A DNA stretch of 45,789 bases, taken from Desulfosarcina cetonica JCM 12296. GTDB taxonomy: Bacteria > Desulfobacterota > Desulfobacteria > Desulfobacterales > Desulfosarcinaceae. How positions within the stretch are numbered: the first letter of the stretch is position 1; each line of letters opens with the position of its first letter. The position numbers and the translations under genes are program-made. The DNA lies in NCBI RefSeq assembly GCF_001311845.1, contig NZ_BBCC01000032.1, positions 1 to 45,789 on the forward strand. Reading direction: 5' to 3'. A model generated the notes under the pieces. That model had not been told where the DNA came from. It saw only the letters and a program-made list of their open reading frames with translations, and made no database searches. Below, piece by piece: positions 27,619 through 37,890 of the stretch.

Positions 27619-30211
27619 ATGAAAGTATCCAGCGTCGTGATTGCGCTGGCCATCGCCATCCTGGCGGTCAGCATCTGGGGCTTTGCCAACCGTCCGGAGG
27701 TCGAACCCCCCTGGCCGGAGCGCATCCAGGGATTTTCGTTTTCACCCTTCCACGAGGGTCAAAGCCCGCTGAAAAAAGTCTATCCCACCGAGAAGCAGAT
27801 CGATTCCGATCTGGCCCTGTTGGAGGGAAAGACCCACGCCATTCGTACCTACACCATTGAGGACAAGCTGATCCGAATCCCCGAGATGGCCAAGGCGCAC
27901 AACCTGAACGTGGCCTTCGGCATCTGGTTGGATGACAACAAAGAGCACAACAAGACCGAGATGAAGCGGTTTTTGCAGACCGCCGTCAGGAACAGCAACA
28001 TCGTTCGGGTGATGGTGGGCAACGAAGTCCTGCTGCGTGAGGAATTGACCGTCGAGGAACTGGCCGTCTACCTGGACCAGGCCCGCAAGGCCCTCAATAT
28101 CCCCGTGAGTACGGCCGAACCCTGGCATGTCTGGGCCGAGTATCCGGAATTGATCGCGCACGTCGACTACATCGCCGTGCAGATGCTGCCCTATTGGGAG
28201 GGTAAACTTGTCGACGACGCCGTCGGTACGTGGTCGACAGGGTCAATCTGCTCAAGTCGCTCTATCCGGATAAACCCATCGTCATTTCCGAGGTGGGCTG
28301 GCCGAGCAACGGACGCACCCGGCAGTTGGCCGTGGCCTCGACGGCCAATGAGGCGGTCTTCCTGCGGCGCTTTCTGAAAAAAGCCCAGGAGGAAAAGTAC
28401 ATCTACTATATCATGGAGCCTTCGACCAGCCCTGGAAGCGGGATACCGAAGGCGCCGTGGGCGCCTATTGGGGCGTCTACGACGTGTCGCGCCATGAGAA
28501 GTTCCCCTTCACCCAGCCCATCGTGCCGATTGCCAACTGGACCACCCTGGCCGGCCTGTCGGTCTTTATCGCCGTGATCACCTTCGCCATCCTGCTGATC
28601 GACAGCCAGACCCTGGGCGACCGGGGCCGCGGCTTTCTGGCCGTGCTGGTTTTCGCCGCCATCTCGGGAGCGGTTTGGGTCATTTATGACTATGTTCAGC
28701 AGTACATGACCGTGGGAACGGTGATCGTGGGGCTGGTGATGTTCAGCGGCATGATCGGCGTGATTGTGGTGTTGTTGACCGAGGCGCACGAATGGGCCGA
28801 GGCGCGTTGGATCATCCGGCTGCGAAGACCCTTCCAGCCGGTGTCCCTGACCGATGACCGGCTGCCCATGGTTTCCATTCATGTGCCGGCGTACAACGAA
28901 CCGCCGGAAATGCTCATCGAAACCCTGGACGCACTGGCCGCCCTGGATTATCCTCGCTTCGAGGTGCTCCTGGTGGACAACAATACCCGCGATCCGCGGG
29001 TATGGAAGCCCGTGGCCGAGCACTGCCGTCGCCTGGGGCCGCGCTTCCGCTTTTTCCATATCCGGCCCCTGGCCGGCTTCAAGGCCGGGGCGCTGAACTT
29101 CGCCCTTTCCCGGACCCACAACGCCGCCGAGATCATCGCCGTGATCGACAGCGATTACGCGGTGACCCCCAACTGGCTGCGGGAGCTGGTGCCCCAATTC
29201 AAGGAGCCCAAGATCGGTATCGTCCAGGCCCCCCAGGATTATCGCGATGGGAGCGTGAATGCCTTCAAGGCGATGTGCTACGCCGAATACCGGGGCTTCT
29301 TTTTCATCGGCATGGTGACGCGCAACGAGCGCAACGCCATTATTCAGCACGGCACCATGACCCTGATCCGCGCCGCATTGCTCAGGCAGATCGATGGCTG
29401 GAGCGAGTGGTCCATCACCGAGGACGCCGAACTGGGCCTGCGGATCTTCGAACAAGGGTATTATGCCGCCTATCTTCCCCGCTCCTACGGGCGCGGGCTG
29501 ATGCCCGATACCTTCATCGATTACAAGAAGCAGCGCTACCGCTGGGCCTATGGGGCCATGCAGATCCTGCGTCGGCACATGGGCTTTTTGACCGGTAGCG
29601 AAAAAAGCCACTTGCGCAACGGGCAACGGTACCACTTCATTGCCGGCTGGCTGCCCTGGCTGGCTGACGGCGCCAATCTTTTTTTCAACATGGCGGCCCT
29701 GTTGTGGTCGGTGGCCATGATCATCGATCCCCTGAAGTTCGATCCGCCGCTGGTGATTTTTTCGATTCTGCCGCTTTCCCTGTTCGCCTTCAAGATCGGC
29801 AAGATGCTCTACCTCTATCGAACCCGCGTGAAAGCCACCATCGCCCAAACGATCGCGTCTGCCGTGGCGGGCCTGGCCCTTTCCCACACCATTGCCAGGG
29901 CGGTCCTGTCGGGCCTTTTGACCGATAACAAGCCGTTTTTCCGGACGCCCAAAATGGCCACCGCCTCGATATTGAAACAATCCATCGCCGCCTCGCTGGA
30001 GGAGATCTTCCTCTTGGCCGCCATGCTCAGCGTGGCCACGGTCATTGCCGTGCGACAGCCCATGGATACCCTGGATATGAAACTGTGGGTGATCGTGCTG
30101 GTAACCCAGTCGCTGCCTTACGCGGCAACGCTGCTGGTGGCCGTGGTCAGCGGCTTTCCCCGTTTGAAGGGCCGTTTCATGCATTGGCAATCGAAACAGG
30201 ATCTCGCCTGA
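27619..30211 (+). CDS. GH17-GT2 fusion, beta-glucan synthase (NdvB-like; two frameshifts)
   Basis: Adding one base near 28226 ('gtcgg|tacg') and one near 28418 ('gag|cct') joins three frames into a single 864-residue membrane protein. Domain order: TM anchor (about 5-23); GH17 domain (about 35-300) with acid/base Glu in 'VMVGNEVLL' and nucleophile in 'VISEVGWPSNG'; four membrane helices; GT2 domain from 'PMVSIHVPAYNEPPEML' with the DxD-type 'VIDSDYAV', acceptor motif 'ITEDAELG' and 'QRYRW'; then further membrane helices. This is the layout of Pseudomonas NdvB-type beta-1,3-glucan synthases, in which GH17 acts as a transglycosylase. A periplasmic or exopolymeric beta-glucan is likely; linkage cannot be read. 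Confidence 0.87.
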
Positions 30212-30266
30212 TCCAACTTTTAACTGAGCATCGATATTGAAATCGCCAAATGACTGGCTATCGTAT

Positions 30267-30394
30267 AAAAAGCTGGCGGAGTCTTTTCCTCCATGGAGCG
30301 TCAAAGGACGTGGAACACCCTTAGACACGGCTGCGGGTTCCTACAAAGACCGCCCGGTCTTCCCGCAAGCCATCGGCTTCGCCAGCTTTTTTTT
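30267..30394 (+). ncRNA. Candidate structured RNA ending in an intrinsic terminator
   Basis: AAAAAGCTGGCGGAG (30267-30281) pairs with CTTCGCCAGCTTTTT (30377-30391) as a 15-bp stem with one G-U pair, and eight T (30387-30394) close the 3' end. Inside, nested helices can be drawn: CGTC/GACG around AAAG (30299-30310), and GGCT-GCGGG (30329-30337) with CCCGC-a-AGCC (30362-30371), enclosing AGACC/GGTCT (30347-30360). It sits between convergent genes. Either a small RNA or an unusually elaborate bidirectional terminator. I recognise no Rfam family. Confidence 0.5.
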
Positions 30395-30423
30395 CAACTC
30401 ATTTCCCCTTTCAGACGGCGTCA

Positions 30424-31052
30424 TCAACAGACCAACACCAACCCGGCGATGGCGGATGTGTCCTCGGCCCCATCCGTGCCGGAGGGCTGACGCGAGAGCA
30501 TCCCACGGTTTCCATCAATTGAAAAACGTTGATGCCGAATCCGCTCATGGAGGGCCGGGCCACATTCGGGTGACGGCAGGGTTTGCCGTCCTGGACGACA
30601 TCACAAGTGGGGACATCCGCGCAGAACAGCTCCTTGCAGGAGCCGCCGGCAAAGGCCCGGGCATGCGCGCAGCCCCACTCGACGGCTGCCTTCTCGATGC
30701 GGGCGGCGATGTGGTGCAGCTGTCTGAAATGCGCCGGCCGCTGCGAACCGGTCATGGCTTGGATGGGGAGATCGATCTTGAAAAAGATGCCCCAGTGAAA
30801 ACCGGCCAGCAACGCTCTGAACCATGGCGGGCCGCCGACGTGGGGCGGGCAGCTGGCCGCGCTCCCGAAATTGGGGCACCCGGGGGGGGCGCACAAAGCG
30901 GCCAGATGGTCCTCCACCACGATTGACCGGCAGTCGATGGGGATCGCGGTGCTGGCCCCCAGGCTAACGGCCAGACGGACCAGGTCGTCCAGGAGGGCTT
31001 GGGTCTCTTCCGGCGGACAATTGGCGGCCTCGCTGCTGGGAACGGGCTTCAT
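30424..31052 (-). CDS. DUF2284 putative metal-binding protein (frameshifted near the C-terminus)
   Basis: About 209 residues after correction. It has the DUF2284 pattern: 'CRSIVVEDHLAALCAPPGCPNFGSAASCPP' in adjacent segments (the Cys-rich N-terminal half), 'CKELFCADVPTCDV' and 'CRHPNVARPSMSGFGINVFQLM'. As written the frame ends in an unlikely tail; adding one base in the CCC at 30502-30504 gives the family-typical ending 'SAIAGLVLVC' with a stop at 30424. The many cysteines suggest an Fe-S cluster or metal site. Function is unassigned in the family. ATG 31052 or TTG 31058 may be the start. Confidence 0.82.
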
Positions 31053-31087
31053 GGGCAAATATCCTCACGTCTGCTTATGGGCGGCCT

Positions 31088-31351
31088 TCAACCCGTCGAG
31101 CACTTTTTTAGGTAGCTGCCCCGGGTTTTAAGGATTTTCGACCCGCGGGTGATCTTGCAGAGGCTGATCTTGTGCTCGGCGGCGATTTTGCGCTGGGGCT
31201 TGCCGGCATAAAGATCCTTGAGCAACTGCCAGCGCAGGGTGAGGGTGCTGATTTCGCTGGGGGTGAAGATCTCCTGAAACAGCTCTTCCATCTCCCGGTG
31301 GTCGGTGGTGCGGGCAAAGATTTCGATGAGTTCGCGGGTTGTGGGGTCCAT
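31088..31351 (-). CDS. TrpR/YerC-family transcriptional repressor
   Basis: 87 residues from ATG 31351. The all-helical Trp-repressor fold is visible: 'ELFQEIFTPSEISTLTLRWQLLKDLYAG' with the conserved 'lTp.E...l..R', then the helix-turn-helix 'KPQRKIAAEHKISLCKITRGSKIL', whose ITRGS matches TrpR. It is divergent from nadE, and its downstream neighbour is the DUF2284 gene. It may sense tryptophan, as TrpR does, or act like YerC-type relatives of unknown ligand. No clear TrpR operator is visible in the nadE promoter region. Confidence 0.82.
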   Translation of the reverse strand: MDPTTRELIEIFARTTDHREMEELFQEIFTPSEISTLTLRWQLLKDLYAGKPQRKIAAEHKISLCKITRGSKILKTRGSYLKKCSTG

Positions 31352-31527
31352 AGGGTGGATTGCTTGGGCCGAAAGTCCGGATTTCGTTTTCAACCCTGTG
31401 ACGTTATAAGGAAAAAGGGCTTGCTTTTCGACAGCCCGAACATATAGTCTTTTCCCCTGAGATGCCAAGAAACATAAAGAACTTCCGGAGGAAAGGAAAG
31501 GAAAAAAACGGACACAAGCGAGGTGAG

Positions 31528-33587
31528 ATGAAACCTGAATTCCATTCCTTGTACACCCACGGCTTCATCCGTGCGGCGGTCTGCATTCCCCATCTCAAGG
31601 TGGCCGATCCGGCTTACAACGTGGCCCGCACCATCGGGCTGGCCCGAAAGGCGTCGGCGATGAAAGCCGCCCTGGCGCTTTTTCCCGAATTGGGGCTCTC
31701 GGCCTACTCCAACGAGGATCTCTTTCATCAGGATGCCCTGTTGGCGGCCGTTCGCGATGCGATCCGCCATTTTTTGATGGAAAGTCGGCAACTGACCCCG
31801 GTGCTGGTTGTCGGCGCGCCGCTGCGCTGTGAAGGCCGCTTGTTCAACTGTGCCCTGGTGATTTACCGGGGCCGGCTGTTGGGCGTCGTGCCCAAGACGT
31901 ATATTCCCAATTACCGGGAGTTCTACGAGAAGCGTCAGTTCGCCTCGGCCCGCGATGCCGTCGCCACGGAGATTTCCCTTTTGGGGCGGACGGTGCCTTT
32001 TGGTAACGATCTGATTTTCGCGGCGTCGACACTTCCGGATTTCATCCTGCACGCCGAAATCTGCGAGGACGTCTGGACGCCCATCCCGCCCAGCACCTAC
32101 GCGGCCATGGCCGGAGCGACGGTTTTGCTCAACCTGTCGGCCAGCAACATCATCATCGGCAAGGCCGACTACCGCCGCAAGCTCTGCGCGGTGCGCTCGG
32201 GCAGCTGCATCGCCGCCTACCTCTATTCGGCGGCCGGCCAGGGGGAGTCGACCACCGATCTGGCCTGGGACGGCCATGCGCTGATTTTCGAAAACGATGA
32301 ATGCCTGGCCGAGTCGGACCGTTTCGCGGCCGAAGAACAGATCATCAGCGCCGACATCGACCTGCAGCGCATCGTCCAGGAACGCATGCGCATGACCAGT
32401 TTCCATGATGCGGCCGGTGATCATCGGGAGCGGGTCGGCCGCCTGCGCCGGGTCGATTTTGAATTTGAGGTGCCGGCCGGCCCCGTTCCCCTGGCGCGCC
32501 AGATCGAACGCTTTCCCTTTGTTCCGGCGGACGCGGCCCTGTTGGACGAGCGCTGCTACGAGGCCTACAACATTCAGGTGCACGGCCTGGCCAAGCGGCT
32601 GGCCAGTTCGGGAATTCGCAAACTGGTCATCGGCGTCTCGGGTGGCCTGGATTCCACCCAGCGCTCATCGTGGCGGCCAAGACCATGGATCGCCTGGGGT
32701 TGCCGCGCACCCAGATTCTCGGCTTTACCATGCCGGGGTTCGCCACCAGCGACCGGACCCACAAAAACGCCCTCGGCCTCATGCAGGCCCTTGGGGTCAC
32801 CGCCGGCGAGATCGACATTCGCCCCACCAGCCTGCAGATGCTCAAGAATATCGGCCATCCGTATACCGACGGACAGCCGCTGTATGACATCACCTTCGAG
32901 AACGTGCAGGCCGGCGACCGCACCTCGCACCTCTTTCGGCTGGCCAACCACCATGACGCCCTGGTGCTGGGCACGGGAGACCTGAGCGAGCTGGCCCTGG
33001 GCTGGTCGACCTATGGCGTTGGGGATCACATGTCCCACTACAATGTCAATGCTTCGGTGCCCAAGACGCTGATCCAGCACTTGATCCGCTGGGTGATCCA
33101 GACCCGCCAGTTCGATGGGCCCACCGGCGCGATCCTGCAATCCATCGTGGATACCGAGATTTCCCCAGAGCTGATCCCCGGCGACGGCGCGGACGCGGAC
33201 AAGCCCGCCCAGCGCACCGAGGAGAAGATCGGTCCCTACGCCCTGCAGGATTTCAATCTTTTCTACACCAGCCGTTTCGGCTTCCGGCCGAGCAAGATCG
33301 CCTTTCTGGCCCTTTGCGCCTGGGGCGATGTCCACCGTGGCCGCTGGCCCCAGTCGATGCCGCCGGAAAAACGCACGGCCTACGACCTGCCGGTCATCAA
33401 GCGTTGGCTGGCGCTTTTCCTGCACCGTTTTTTCACCATCAGCCAATTCAAGCGTACCTGCGTTCCCAACAGCCCCAAGGTCGGTTCGGGCGGATCGTTG
33501 TCGCCGCGCGGTGACTGGCGGGCGCCTAGCGATGCGGCGGCCACGGTTTGGCTGGACGAATTGAAGGCCAACGTGCCGGACGCCTAA
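31528..33587 (+). CDS. nadE: Glutamine-dependent NAD(+) synthetase (frameshifted)
   Basis: 686 residues after adding one G near 32661 ('ccca|gcgctc'), which turns '[11 protein letters not shown]' into '[17 protein letters not shown]'. The N-terminal nitrilase-type amidase domain (about 1-300) has the catalytic triad Glu in '[10 protein letters not shown]', Lys in 'VPKTYIPN' and Cys in 'HAEICEDVW'. The C-terminal synthetase domain has the PP-loop SGGLDS, '[16 protein letters not shown]' and the long C-terminal extension of the bacterial two-domain enzyme. It converts deamido-NAD, glutamine and ATP to NAD. The ATG at 31528 follows GAGGTGAG and aligns with family starts. It is an essential-type gene, so true inactivation is unlikely. 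Confidence 0.93.
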
Positions 33588-33619
33588 ACCGGTTCGGTTC
33601 AAAACGATGCGAATGACCA

Positions 33620-33641
33620 GGTGCCGCTGAACGGCGGCACC
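33620..33641. terminator. Hairpin between convergent nadE and the multicopper oxidase gene
   Basis: GGTGCCGC (33620-33627) and GCGGCACC (33634-33641) form an 8-bp perfect stem with a 6-nt loop, 32 bp after the nadE stop. The following sequence is T-rich (CATTTGCTTG), so this is a plausible but weak terminator for nadE. Confidence 0.5.
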
Positions 33642-33674
33642 CGGCATTTGCTTGTCTCGATTTCGACTACGGTG

Positions 33675-35767
33675 TCAGGCGCCCGGCCCGACGTGCAGAA
33701 CGCGCATCATTTCGTGGTCTTCGTGGGAGAGGATGTGGCAGTGCCAGACGTATCGGCCGGGTTTGTCAAAGGTTGCCTTGATCCGGGTCACCTGTCCAGG
33801 CAAGGCGGTCACCATGTCTTTGGGGCAGTTCTCGACATACCCTTGCCCGGGGTCGACCGCTAGCTCGCCGATTTGGATATTCTCCAATCGAAATCCCACC
33901 CCGATATCGCCGTTGTGTTGAACCACGGGTTGATCGATCACATCGGCAGTATATTCATAACGATCCAACACCTGAAAGTTGACCAGGTGCAAGTGGACCG
34001 GATGGGCGTCTCCCGTGGCATTGTAGATTTCCCAGATTTCGGTTGAATTCAGCGCCGGGTTCTCGGTGGTGGGTTCATGCCAGGCTACCGATCCATTGAT
34101 CTGCAGGCCTTTCAGTGGTCCCATGGTGTGATAAACGGGGTTGCCCAGATAGTCCGTGGCCGGCTCGGCCGTTCCCAACAGCGGCTGCAATCGGCCGAAT
34201 TCATCCATGCCTTCGAAAAGGGCGACTTTGCGCGTTCGGTCCACGGTGTTGCCATTGCCGCCATAGTGGCTGATCGCCAATGGATCGAATTCATCCGGCA
34301 CGCCCGCATTAAGCGGCTTGACCACGTCGAACGCCATGATGCGGTCGGTCTGGCGACCGGGAAAAAAATCCTCCGGTTCCAGTGCATCGCCATAATCACC
34401 GCCAAAGGGAGCGTCGCCGCCGATGTTTTCCATAATGACCCGACTGCCTGCCGGCACCGTGGAAAAATCAAACACGATATCATATCGGCTGCCCGGTTCG
34501 AACACCAGGGTGTCGGTCGGTGTTGCCGCTGCCGCCAGGCCCTGGTCGCTGCCGATCACATAAAAAGGCAGGGGGCCGCTGGCACCTTCGAGGGTTGTGG
34601 CGGTCGGCGCGGCGGCCACGCGAAAACGTACCACCATGAACCGGCTGTCCGTGCCGTTGAGCAGGCGCAGGCGGTAGTTGCGGGGTTCCACATTTTCTTT
34701 GGGCCAGATTTTGCCGTTGACGACCATGTGATCGCCGAAAAATTCGGCCAATGCCGTCGGCCCGCCACCGGGGAAAAGATCTTCAGGCAGGTTGACGCCC
34801 TGCTCCGTAATGAATTCGCCATAAAAGGGATCTCCTGGAAAGGCCGGATAGAAAAGTGCCCCCTGGTCGGTGAACATCCGGTCCTGAACCGCATAGGCCA
34901 ATTCGTACGGAAACGCCGGTAGCCCCAGCGGGTTTCCCGGCATGCCGGTATCCATGTCGTCCCGAATGAAGTAGAAGCCGGCCAGACCGGCGTAAACGTT
35001 CAGCCGGGTGAGACCCAGCGCATGGTCGTGGTACCAGAGATTGCCCGCCGGAACCTCGTTGTTGTAGCGGAAGGTGTTGGTGAAACCGCCTTCCACGAAA
35101 TCCCACTGGGGGCCCTTGACCCTTCCATCGGGGCTGTAAAAGAATTCGGGATTCCCGTCGAATTGAAAATCGCTGTTGCCGCCGTGAAGGTGCGTGATGA
35201 TGGGAACGCCGTCTTTTGCGATGCTGAATTGCCGGTAGTCGATGCCGTTGCGCGAACTCATGCCAGATAGCGCGTAGCACCAATGCAGGCTGGTATCAAC
35301 GGGAAGCAAATGCTTTTTCCCCTGGAGTTCGTTGGCCCAACGGACCACCGTTTCGGCATTTCCACCCAATGACGGGTTCATGACCTGAATGGTTTGGCCC
35401 GGCCAGGAGATGGTCTCTTTGCCATATCCCCAAATCCGGGTTTGCAGTTTTTTCCCATTCTTTGGGTTGATCAGCCCGGTTTCCTGAACCGCTTCCTTCA
35501 ACCGAAGCGAAAAATTCGGCTTTTGGACAGGGCCGCCGTTTTCATTGAGGTCCCTGAACAAAAAGCCTGGGTCGAGCGCATTGGGCGCCAGTTCCACAAA
35601 CTTGGGCTGGGCCGCCGGATCACTTAGACCGGGAATGAATGCTTGTGCCTGGGCTGCCGGAATAAACCGCCAGGGCAGAGCCATCCCGGCACCGGCAAGA
35701 AGGCCGGCCTTCAAAACCTGCCGCCTCGTCAACGATGGGTCGATGATTCTGTTTTTTTCTCTTTCAT
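33675..35767 (-). CDS. Tat-exported multicopper oxidase (CotA/bilirubin-oxidase-like)
   Basis: About 697 residues. The signal 'SLTRRQVLKAGLLAGAGMAL' is twin-arginine, so the enzyme is folded before export. All copper motifs are present: HLHGG, WYHDHALG, HPVHLHLV and the C-terminal HCHILSHEDHEMM that carries the type 1 and trinuclear ligands. The strong ribosome site AAGGAGAG precedes an ATG at 35767, but that ATG is out of frame unless the A7 run (T7 at 35752-35758) has eight; otherwise a GTG at 35813 starts the frame. It oxidises metals or phenolic or organic substrates, and usually passes the electrons to O2. Unusual for an anaerobe; metal oxidation or detoxification is possible. Confidence 0.9.
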
Positions 35768-36270
35768 GGCTGCTCTCCTTCCGTTGCTTGATGTCTGATC
35801 GGGGGGCGGACACTTGGTTAGAAAGTTACAATAAATGCGCCAAGGGTATAATTATTTGATATTAAAAAGGATTGCGTTTCTGTGGGGCTGGGAGGCAAGG
35901 CTGCCTGACGGAATGGGTGTCCGGATTAATGCAAATTGAATGTGTGGCTTCGAATATTTATAAATCTTTCAGTTGGCTGTTGGCGATTAGCGCATTTTGA
36001 AGCATGTCAAAATGGTATGAATCCCCAACGCAACGGTTTTTCGAACTGCATTTTTCGCCGGGTGATCGGGAATGTCTTGAATGCTTGAAGTGATGCGGGG
36101 TTCACCCGCGGTGTGCTGCCTCGATGATGGACAGCGGGGCGAAACCGTTGTGGGGTTGCGGGGCGGTGGTCGGAGAGAAGGCCAGACCGGTGGGCGGTGC
36201 AACCGCCCACCGGTCGGGGATTTTTACTGCTCAACCATTACACATTTTAGCACGGATCGAATCGTTTAAG
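35768..36270. other. Intergenic region upstream of the oxidase
   Basis: No gene is supported. The stretch 35820-36010 is AT-rich and probably contains the oxidase promoter (minus strand). The strong hairpin at 36185-36215 is listed separately. Confidence 0.45.
36185..36215 (-). terminator. Strong 14-bp hairpin downstream of the decahaem cytochrome gene
   Basis: GACCGGTGGGCGGT (36185-36198) and ACCGCCCACCGGTC (36202-36215) form a perfect stem with a 3-nt loop, 55 bp after the cytochrome stop. A T5 tract follows it only on the plus strand, so termination of the minus-strand cytochrome transcript is probable but not classical. Confidence 0.55.
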
Positions 36271-37890
36271 CTAATCCTCAACGCTGACACCATTCATGGC
36301 CAGGCCGCGTTCGGGTCTGGAAAAGGTGTGGCAATTGCTACAGTCGAACTTCTTGTCCGTGACGTGCTTCTCATGGATCACGGAAAAGCGCTTGTTTTCC
36401 TTGGTGCCGTGGCACTGGCTGCATACGCTTGAGCGGTCGGCCTTGAGGCCGTAGCCCAGTTCACCCTGCAGATCCATGCGATCGATACTGCCGTGACAAT
36501 CCGTGCATGACAGGGCCTTTGTTGCCGGGCTGACACCGTGGTTGAGCAACTGGTAGGTGTCGGTGAGCACCCACTCGTAAGGCGTGTCTGCCGGGTACCC
36601 CATATTGACGAGCCCTTCCTCGATGGCCGTTGCGACGTTGCCGCTGGCCTTCAGGTACTCGAAGGTATCCAGGGCGATCAAACGGTTGTCGGCCACGGTT
36701 TTGGGCTGCATGGCGGTCTTGTATTTAAATGGATAGAGCTTTCCGCCGGTCACGTCGCCAAGGGGCGTCGAGGTCGGCCAGGTATCGGCATCCGCGTTGT
36801 ATGTCCGGCCAGCATCGTCGCCTAATAGGGTATTGTCGCTTTGGCGGTTCCAGAATCGATACGTGGGGGTCAGGTCGGCCAGTTTCTCCGTCAACGGATG
36901 GCCGGGCAGGGCAGATGCATCCGCCACGCTGCCGTCGTGATGGTAGCGCCAGTCACGGTAGGTTTCCGTGGCCACTTTGGCATACACCGGCACGTGGCAG
37001 GTCTGACAGGCCACCCGGGCCACATGGTCGTTGATTTTGGCGATGTCATGCCCCTCCCGGCCGCTTTTATCGGCGTGGCAGGTGAGGCAGCTCACCTCCG
37101 ATCCGCGTGAGGGATCGTCCGTCGGCCGCAAATCCGATCCCTTGCCGATCACCTTGTGCTGGTTGAAGACGTGGCAGGACTGGCAGGCCAGGTTGGCACC
37201 GGCGCTGTTCATGTGAACATCGAAATTGGCATCGGTGTTGGTGATCGTCGCCAGGGAGAGGTCACCGCGTTTGACCGCGTCGCCGCCGCCGGCCTTGGCA
37301 TGACAGGAGAGGCAGTTGGCCCGGTTGGGGCGCTGGACATTTTGCACCAGGCTGTCGTCCGGCTGCGCCACGCCCATGCTGCCGTCCGGCAGACGGGTGC
37401 GCTGGCTGGCATAGTTGTCATTATGGCACACCAGGCAATCGACGTTTTGCCCATCGGTTGCCGCCTCGTCCGGCCGCTGGCCGCGACCCACATGGCAGGT
37501 TCCGCAAACCGGCCAGTCACCCGCGATGTTGATGCAGTAGCTGTTGACCGCGTTGGTCAATTTGCCCTGGCGCACGCTCGTCTGGTTGACCATGTCCGGG
37601 GTTTCACCCATCCATTGATAATGGGTGGTCTGCATCATCTCCTGGGCCTGTTCGGCGTGGCACGAAAGGCAGTTGCCCGGATAGGCCGCATAGGTCAGGT
37701 TGGCATGGGGATCGTCCGCGTTGCTTGAACCCCCATCCCCGCCCGTATCCGTGGACCGGCCGGGCCGCCCCGAATTCACACGGCCATCGCGCCAGGCGGG
37801 AACCGCCCAGGTGTTGGTCGCCATCAGACACAGGCTGACCAGGATTGAGAGCACGACGGCGCTTTTTCTTTTTCTGACGTTTCCTACCAT
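36271..37890 (-). CDS. Decahaem c-type cytochrome, exported
   Basis: 539 residues from ATG 37890 (GGGAG upstream). A signal peptide (VVLSILVSLCLMATNTWA) leads to the periplasm. Ten haem motifs are counted: CLSCH, CGTCH, CLVCH, CLSCH, CQSCH, CLTCH, CQTCH, CTDCH, CSQCH and CSNCH. The segment 'CHVFNQHKVIGKGSDLRPTDDP' read in two parts resembles the octahaem tetrathionate-reductase-like family, but two additional haems are present. It may reduce a sulfur or nitrogen species, or carry electrons to the outer surface. It shares a divergent promoter region with a MerR-type regulator. Confidence 0.9.
   Translation of the reverse strand: MVGNVRKRKSAVVLSILVSLCLMATNTWAVPAWRDGRVNSGRPGRSTDTGGDGGSSNADDPHANLTYAAYPGNCLSCHAEQAQEMMQTTHYQWMGETPDMVNQTSVRQGKLTNAVNSYCINIAGDWPVCGTCHVGRGQRPDEAATDGQNVDCLVCHNDNYASQRTRLPDGSMGVAQPDDSLVQNVQRPNRANCLSCHAKAGGGDAVKRGDLSLATITNTDANFDVHMNSAGANLACQSCHVFNQHKVIGKGSDLRPTDDPSRGSEVSCLTCHADKSGREGHDIAKINDHVARVACQTCHVPVYAKVATETYRDWRYHHDGSVADASALPGHPLTEKLADLTPTYRFWNRQSDNTLLGDDAGRTYNADADTWPTSTPLGDVTGGKLYPFKYKTAMQPKTVADNRLIALDTFEYLKASGNVATAIEEGLVNMGYPADTPYEWVLTDTYQLLNHGVSPATKALSCTDCHGSIDRMDLQGELGYGLKADRSSVCSQCHGTKENKRFSVIHEKHVTDKKFDCSNCHTFSRPERGLAMNGVSVED

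Noticed and set aside
27254..27622. Possible 122-residue ORF in the divergent glycosidase/synthase region
   Set aside because: No ribosome site, no domain, composition unlike the neighbours, and it overlaps the synthase start.
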